Shown: piece after piece, positions 7,121 to 10,924 of the stretch
Layout: each line of letters opens with the position of its first letter
Position numbering within the stretch: position 1 is the stretch's first letter
NCBI GenBank assembly: GCA_030151255.1
Contig: JASLED010000005.1
Location: forward strand, 1 to 10,924
Origin: Flavobacterium sp.
GTDB taxonomy: Bacteria; Bacteroidota; Bacteroidia; Flavobacteriales; Flavobacteriaceae
DNA: 10,924 bases
Reading direction: 5' to 3'
Notes under the pieces: generated by a model
Seen by the model: the letters and a program-made list of their open reading frames with translations, nothing else
Told to the model about the DNA's origin: nothing
Databases searched by the model: none
Program-made: the position numbers and the translations under genes

Positions 7121-7151
7121 TGAAAATATTAATAATATTATATTGTACAAA
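7121..7151 (-). promoter_or_regulatory. Candidate promoter of the small lipoprotein gene
   Basis: On the minus strand TTTG (7148-7151), a 19-bp spacer and TATTTTCA (7121-7128) match the Bacteroidota pattern in spacing and -33 box. The -7 box lacks the final TG. It lies about 25 bp before the ATG. Confidence 0.35.
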
Positions 7152-7221
7152 AAAATAACACAACCAATATTATGTTAAATGGTTGTTCTGTAATTATGAT
7201 GTAGATGTTTTTTCAATAATA

Positions 7222-7253
7222 AAAAAGAGAGCTTACAAACAGGCTCTCTTTTT
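7222..7253 (-). terminator. Terminator of the Omp28-like lipoprotein gene
   Basis: AAAAAGAGAGC (7222-7232) and GCTCTCTTTTT (7243-7253) form an 11-bp perfect stem with a 10-nt loop, directly after the stop codon on the minus strand and followed there by a T-run. Confidence 0.9.
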
Positions 7254-7259
7254 ATTATG

Positions 7260-8378
7260 TTATTTTACTAATTGATAATCTTGAGTTGTATTTGCTGGTG
7301 CAGATAATACGTTTAATGTTTCACCATCTTTGTTTGTTACAACAACAACAATTTTTGTGTTTTTTATGTCTTTTGCTTTGTGCATAAAATAAATATTATC
7401 GTTGTTAAACTCATTTCCTTTTACAGTTGCACTTGCAGCAATAGTTTCTCCTCTAAAACTTGTGCCCATACCAACTAAAGTATTGTTATGTTCAAAATCC
7501 ATTGAAAAACCTCCGTTTTTTTGTAAATGACCGTAATACTGAGTACTGTTAGCTTGTCTAAATAATAAATGATCTTCTAACAAAAATACAGCATATTTTA
7601 AATCTGCATTATAGTCTTCTCCAAACTTGATAGATACTTTTACTACCGCATCACTAGAATAAACCTCTGAACTAATTTTAATACCAATTCTAGATTTTGG
7701 TTGATGCAATGCAATTGCTCTTTTGTAGTCTGTTCTAAAGTTTTCTTTTCTGTTGATTGTAGCAAACGGATATCCATTTACTTTCATTTCTGATTCAAAT
7801 GCTCTTCTTTCTTTTGGAAAAAAGTCAAAAGGATCATGCCCTCCATTGCTTGCATTATTATTTTGAGAATTATGAATAGCTATTGCTTGTATTTTCTCAG
7901 AATGATCTTTTTCTAAAAGTTCAATATCATAGGCAACAAGAGGACAGTATTGGCACCATGCTCCCGTAAAATCTTCAATAAGAACTCTATGTTCAAAGCT
8001 GATAGATTTTTCAAGATCTTCTTCGTTTTTAAATACAGAAATCTTCAACACATGGCTTTCTTGACCATTAGCTAATTTAGCTTTTACGGTGTAGTCACCA
8101 ACTTCAGTAAATTTGAAAGAAGTTCCTTGTATTAATTGATCATTTATAAATATTTGAGCATGAGTAACGAAATCATTGTCAAGCTTTGTTGTAAAATCTA
8201 AAGTTTCACCTAATGTAAGTAATCTTTTAGGTGTTGATAGTGATAAGGCTTTACCATTATCGTCATCATTATCATCATCTTGCTCTTTAGTTGAGCTTGA
8301 GTCACTAGAACAAGCAAAATTTGTTGTTAGTAATCCTGCAAAGGCTAGGAGTAATAAATAGCGTTTAATTGTCTTCAT
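7260..8378 (-). CDS. Omp28-like outer-membrane lipoprotein with a thioredoxin-type CxxC
   Basis: This 372-residue lipoprotein has a signal peptide, lipobox NFAC (Cys23), and then a Ser/Asp tether including DDDNDDDN (34-41). That acidic linker is consistent with surface display or a long reach from the outer membrane. Residues about 46-115 form an Ig/PKD-like beta domain. About 125-220 is a thioredoxin-like domain with EDFTGAWCQYCP (Cys142, Cys145) and a candidate cis-proline in NGYPFATIN (Pro204). A beta-rich C-terminal domain (about 228-372) follows. The EDFTGxWCxxCP pattern is that of the Omp28-related family of Bacteroidota, whose role is not established. Apart from the lipidated Cys23, the only cysteines are the CxxC pair. 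It is divergent from the TlpA-like gene, 102 bp away, and ends at its own hairpin. Confidence 0.88.
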   Translation of the reverse strand: MKTIKRYLLLLAFAGLLTTNFACSSDSSSTKEQDDDNDDDNGKALSLSTPKRLLTLGETLDFTTKLDNDFVTHAQIFINDQLIQGTSFKFTEVGDYTVKAKLANGQESHVLKISVFKNEEDLEKSISFEHRVLIEDFTGAWCQYCPLVAYDIELLEKDHSEKIQAIAIHNSQNNNASNGGHDPFDFFPKERRAFESEMKVNGYPFATINRKENFRTDYKRAIALHQPKSRIGIKISSEVYSSDAVVKVSIKFGEDYNADLKYAVFLLEDHLLFRQANSTQYYGHLQKNGGFSMDFEHNNTLVGMGTSFRGETIAASATVKGNEFNNDNIYFMHKAKDIKNTKIVVVVTNKDGETLNVLSAPANTTQDYQLVK

Positions 8379-8401
8379 AAAGTTATCTTAAAGTTGTTTT
8401 G

Positions 8402-8432
8402 TAAAAGTATGTAAAAAAATATGTTATTTAAA
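8402..8432 (-). promoter_or_regulatory. Candidate promoter of the Omp28-like gene
   Basis: On the minus strand TTTA (8429-8432), a 19-bp spacer and TACTTTTA (8402-8409) each miss the TTTG / TANNTTTG consensus by one base. Position, about 24 bp before the ATG, is suitable. Confidence 0.4.
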
Positions 8433-8455
8433 AATTAAATTTAATATTATTTTAA

Positions 8456-8463
8456 TAGATTTA
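8456..8463 (+). promoter_or_regulatory. Candidate promoter (-7 element) of the TlpA-like/DUF6029-like operon
   Basis: TAGATTTA matches TANNTTTG at all but the last base and lies 17 bp before the ATG. No good -33 box is seen at 19-bp spacing, so this is weak. Confidence 0.25.
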
Positions 8464-8480
8464 CGACCTGTATAAACAAA

Positions 8481-8975
8481 ATGACTATTATGAAAACAAT
8501 TTTTGCATTATTTGCGTTTCTAACGATAAGTTTTTCTATTGCGCAGCAATCAGATTTACCTAATGTAATGTTAACGGATTTAGATGGTAAAAAAGTAGAT
8601 TTTTCTGATTTTAGTAAAGAGGAAAAACCAATTATTGTAAGTTTCTGGGCAACTTGGTGCGGGCCCTGCCTTAAAGAATTAGCAGCTATTAATGATGTTT
8701 ATAGTACTTGGCAAAAAGAAACAGGTGTTAAATTAATTGCTGTGTCTATTGATGATGCAAAGTCAGTAAAACGTGTAAAACCATTAGTTAACGGAAAAGG
8801 ATGGGATTATACAGTGTTGTTGGACACAAACAATGACCTAAAAAGAGCTATGAATGTAGTAAATGTTCCTTTTACTGCCATAGTATATAAAGGTAAGATT
8901 GTGTATAAGCACACAAGCTATACTCCGGGAGTGGAAAAAGAACTTATTAAGAAGGTAAAAGCGTTATTAAAATAA
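8481..8975 (+). CDS. Secreted TlpA-like thiol-disulfide oxidoreductase
   Basis: This 164-residue protein has a cleavable signal peptide (hydrophobic core about 7-20, probable cut after the Ala in SIAQQ) and a single thioredoxin-fold domain of the TlpA/ResA kind. The active site is WATWCGPC (Cys60, Cys63), with the family cis-proline in NVPFTAI (Pro130). The first strand region VMLTDLDGKKVDFSDF is typical of TlpA/AhpC-TSA proteins. It should act in the periplasm, reducing or exchanging disulfides. An internal ATG at 8490 would give a more classical MKTIFALF signal peptide; the sequence does not decide between them. Its stop is 6 bp from the barrel gene, so the two are surely cotranscribed, which points to the barrel or a barrel-bound partner as client. 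Confidence 0.92.
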   Translation: MTIMKTIFALFAFLTISFSIAQQSDLPNVMLTDLDGKKVDFSDFSKEEKPIIVSFWATWCGPCLKELAAINDVYSTWQKETGVKLIAVSIDDAKSVKRVKPLVNGKGWDYTVLLDTNNDLKRAMNVVNVPFTAIVYKGKIVYKHTSYTPGVEKELIKKVKALLK

Positions 8976-8981
8976 AGTTTT

Positions 8982-10637
8982 ATGAAAAGAGTTTTATACG
9001 CTGCAATTGTTCTTTTTGGAATAAATAATGTTTCAGCTCAGGTTCGTGTAGGATTTGAGAATAATTCGCAGTGGTACATTGATGATAAAAAAATTAAATT
9101 AGATGAAATGGAAACTGATAAACGTTTCCGTTCTAATTCATATTTAAAAGCAGATTACGATTATAAAAATTGGAGCTTTGGCGCGCAGCTTGAAGGTTAT
9201 GAACCAAAAGCATTATTAAATTATTCTCCAGAGTTGAAGGATGTAAATATAGGAACCATCTATGCACGTTATAATAATAGGGAGTTAGGTTTGGATGTTA
9301 CGGCTGGGCATTTTTATGATCAATTTGGTAGCGGTTTGCTATTTCGTTCTTGGGAAGATAGACAGTTAGGTATTAATAATTCGATTTTCGGTCTAAACCT
9401 TAAGTACGATAATATTGAAAACTTCAGATTTACCTTGTTGGGCGGAAAACAAAGAATCGGAATGGGCTTTGATTTGGCAGATTCATTTATTTTAGGTGGA
9501 GATGTTCATGTTGATGTTGCAGGTTTAATGGAAAATAATGATGTTGATTTCACGGTTGCTTTTAGTTATTTAGGGCGTTTTGAAAATAGTAGAGAATATA
9601 ATCTTGCTATGGACAAGCTTACAAGCGGATTTAGCGGAAGAGCAAATTTTGGCAAAGGTGGTTTTTATATCGGAGCAGAATATGTTTATAAAACACCTGA
9701 CGGATTGTTTGAAGCAGGTCTTGTTGCACCTGGGGTAAAGCAAGCCGGAAATGCTTTGTTGATTAATACAGGGTATAGTCAAAAAGGTTTAGGATTTGAT
9801 ATTAATCTTAGAAGAATGGAAAACATGGGATTCTATTCAGAAAGAAGTCTTTCAGAAAATCAATATTTAAGAGGAACTCTAAATTATATTCCTGCATTAA
9901 CAAAACAATACGATTATTCTTTACAAAATATATATGTATATCAATCACAACCATTTTTTGATATGCACCTAAAAAATAAATTAGGAGAAATGGGAGGGCA
10001 ATTCGATTTCTTCTATGAATTTGAAAAAGGATCAACACTTGGTGGAGAGTATGGAACAAATGTGGTTGTAAATGGATCATATTGGGCAGGAATCGAATCA
10101 ACTAAAAAAGCAGATGATTCAGGTGTTACTTCAAAGTTTTTTGAATTCGGAAAAAAATATTATTCTGATTTTGGTTTAGAGGTTAGAAAAAGATGGTCAA
10201 AAGATTGGTCTTCTATATTTATGTACTTAAATCAATATTATAATAGTCCGTTCTTGGATGGAGCAAGTTTTACTTCGGTAAAAACAAATATTGTTTCTGC
10301 AGAATCAACTTATCAGTTCATGGAAGAAAAATCGGTTAGATTAGAACTTCAGCATTTGTGGACCAAAGAAGATAAGAAAAACTGGTTAGCCGGAACTTTA
10401 GAATTTGCGTATAATGCAAACTGGAGTGTTTTCGTTAGTGATATGTATAATTATGGAAATGATTATAAGGATGATCGAGTACACTATTATAACTTTGGAA
10501 TGAGTTATACAAAAGGAGCAACGCGTATATCTGGAAGTTATGGAAGACAAAGAGGAGGATTGTTATGTGTAGGTGGAGTTTGTAGATATGTCCCAGAAGC
10601 AGCAGGTTTAACGGTAGGAATTACAACTTCGTTTTAA
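8982..10637 (+). CDS. DUF6029-like outer-membrane beta-barrel protein
   Basis: The 551-residue protein has a signal peptide ending NNVSAQ (cut at about residue 19). It then shows almost continuous alternating amphipathic strands with many Tyr/Phe/Gly and a terminal Phe (GITTSF), the classic end of an outer-membrane barrel. The RSWEDRQLGINNS and GKQRIGMG segments and the C-terminal RQRGGLLCVGGVCRYVPEAAGL region match, from memory, the DUF6029 family of Bacteroidota, which has no assigned function. Only two cysteines exist in the whole protein, Cys529 and Cys534, spaced CX4C just before the last strand, so a loop or turn disulfide is likely. It is translated 6 bp after the TlpA-like gene and ends at a hairpin terminator. 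A porin or a scaffold for surface lipoproteins is possible. Confidence 0.85.
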   Translation: MKRVLYAAIVLFGINNVSAQVRVGFENNSQWYIDDKKIKLDEMETDKRFRSNSYLKADYDYKNWSFGAQLEGYEPKALLNYSPELKDVNIGTIYARYNNRELGLDVTAGHFYDQFGSGLLFRSWEDRQLGINNSIFGLNLKYDNIENFRFTLLGGKQRIGMGFDLADSFILGGDVHVDVAGLMENNDVDFTVAFSYLGRFENSREYNLAMDKLTSGFSGRANFGKGGFYIGAEYVYKTPDGLFEAGLVAPGVKQAGNALLINTGYSQKGLGFDINLRRMENMGFYSERSLSENQYLRGTLNYIPALTKQYDYSLQNIYVYQSQPFFDMHLKNKLGEMGGQFDFFYEFEKGSTLGGEYGTNVVVNGSYWAGIESTKKADDSGVTSKFFEFGKKYYSDFGLEVRKRWSKDWSSIFMYLNQYYNSPFLDGASFTSVKTNIVSAESTYQFMEEKSVRLELQHLWTKEDKKNWLAGTLEFAYNANWSVFVSDMYNYGNDYKDDRVHYYNFGMSYTKGATRISGSYGRQRGGLLCVGGVCRYVPEAAGLTVGITTSF

Positions 10638-10671
10638 TATATTCTAATTTTAGATATAATTATTTTTGTTT

Positions 10672-10698
10672 AAAAGAGGGCTTCTAGGCTCTCTTTTT
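10672..10698 (+). terminator. Terminator of the TlpA-like/DUF6029-like operon
   Basis: AAAAGAGGGC (10672-10681) and GCTCTCTTTT (10688-10697) pair over 10 bp with one G-T wobble around the 6-nt loop TTCTAG, ending in a T-run. It lies 34 bp after the barrel gene's stop. Confidence 0.88.
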
Positions 10699-10800
10699 GC
10701 TTTATGTAGTAATGGAAAAAAATATTCAAATTTTTTTTTAATCTATAAAGTGTGTGTTACTAGATAGTTAAGTAAAAGTTACGAAAAACTTCACAAAAAA

Positions 10801-10848
10801 GGATGCATAAAGTTTGGAATTGATTGAAAAGGTACTACTTTTGCATCC
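10801..10848. repeat. Inverted repeat framing the right-edge promoter
   Basis: GGATGCA (10801-10807) is the exact reverse complement of TGCATCC (10842-10848). With one mismatch the match extends to 10 bp. The arms enclose the -33 box and most of the -7 box, so the symmetry could be an operator or could arise by chance. Confidence 0.4.
10813..10843 (+). promoter_or_regulatory. Strong Bacteroidota promoter for a transcript leaving the right edge
   Basis: TTTG (10813-10816), exactly 19 bp, then TACTTTTG (10836-10843) is a perfect match to TTTG-N19-TANNTTTG and the best promoter in the window. Transcription would start at about 10848-10851. The GC-rich initiation region CATCCGC is like that of the tRNA-Asn promoter, as expected of stable-RNA promoters. 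Confidence 0.8.
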
Positions 10849-10924
10849 GCATTACAGCAGTAAACGTTCATAGAAAGTAAAGAGAGACTTATAAAAAAAG
10901 ATTCAGAAATATTTTAAAAAAATA
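10844..10924 (+). other. Gene-free leader, probably of an rRNA operon starting beyond the window
   Basis: No open reading frame with a plausible start occurs between the promoter and the edge. The segment ACGTTCATAGAAAG (about 10864-10877) resembles the boxA-like GTTC(A/T)TTGA leader element seen before flavobacterial 16S rRNA genes, and the rest is A-rich, as those leaders are. The 16S gene itself is not present here, so this is an inference from the promoter type and leader. A tRNA or ribosomal-protein operon is the main alternative. Confidence 0.45.

Noticed and set aside
9570..10101. Two minus-strand open frames inside the barrel gene, and a third plus-strand one inside the Omp28-like gene (8176-8361)
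   Set aside because: All are fully contained in well-supported genes on the other strand and look like frame shadows, with no promoter or recognisable protein.
1..10924. CRISPR array, phage or defence system
   Set aside because: I see no regularly spaced direct repeats and no nuclease, helicase, toxin-antitoxin or phage gene; apart from the IS tail at the left edge the window is housekeeping and envelope genes.

Overview
The window looks like chromosome from a member of the Flavobacteriaceae (phylum Bacteroidota). The DNA is AT-rich, several promoters match the Bacteroidota form TTTG-N19-TANNTTTG, lipoproteins have short signal peptides followed by Ser/Asp-rich tethers, and the outer-membrane families (Omp28-like, DUF6029-like barrel) are typical of the phylum. 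The genus cannot be fixed from this sequence alone.

Layout. (1) Bases 1-140 hold the last 39 codons of a transposase, IS982-like by its C-terminal sequence, and what is probably the right end of that element. It stops about 20 bp short of the next gene. (2) 143-3547, minus strand, is a compact housekeeping operon read in the order DUF4286-like small protein, rsmA (16S rRNA dimethyltransferase), mgtE (Mg2+ channel/transporter), NAD-dependent 2-hydroxyacid dehydrogenase. Gaps are 17 bp, an 11-bp overlap, and 12 bp. (3) serS (seryl-tRNA synthetase), minus strand, lies just upstream, separated from the operon by a strong hairpin terminator. (4) rseP (site-2 intramembrane protease) is divergent from serS. 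(5) tRNA-Asn(GTT) has its own well-formed promoter and a long bidirectional terminator. (6) Two minus-strand lipoproteins follow: a small one of unknown function, faintly MmpS-like, and an Omp28-like one with a thioredoxin-type CxxC. (7) Divergent from the latter is a two-gene plus-strand operon: a secreted TlpA-like thioredoxin and a DUF6029-like outer-membrane beta-barrel, ended by a terminator. (8) The last ~115 bp carry the best promoter in the window and a gene-free leader that probably belongs to a stable-RNA (likely rRNA) operon starting beyond the right edge.

How the genes fit together. The left half is translation and ion homeostasis: tRNA charging, rRNA modification, Mg2+ transport. 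The right half is about the cell envelope. The most interesting group is the Omp28-like lipoprotein, the TlpA-like thioredoxin and the barrel. Two neighbours carry CxxC redox centres, and the 551-residue barrel has only two cysteines, spaced CX4C just before its last strand. This suggests a periplasmic or outer-membrane disulfide module of unknown purpose. That is an inference from position and cysteine pattern, not an established function.
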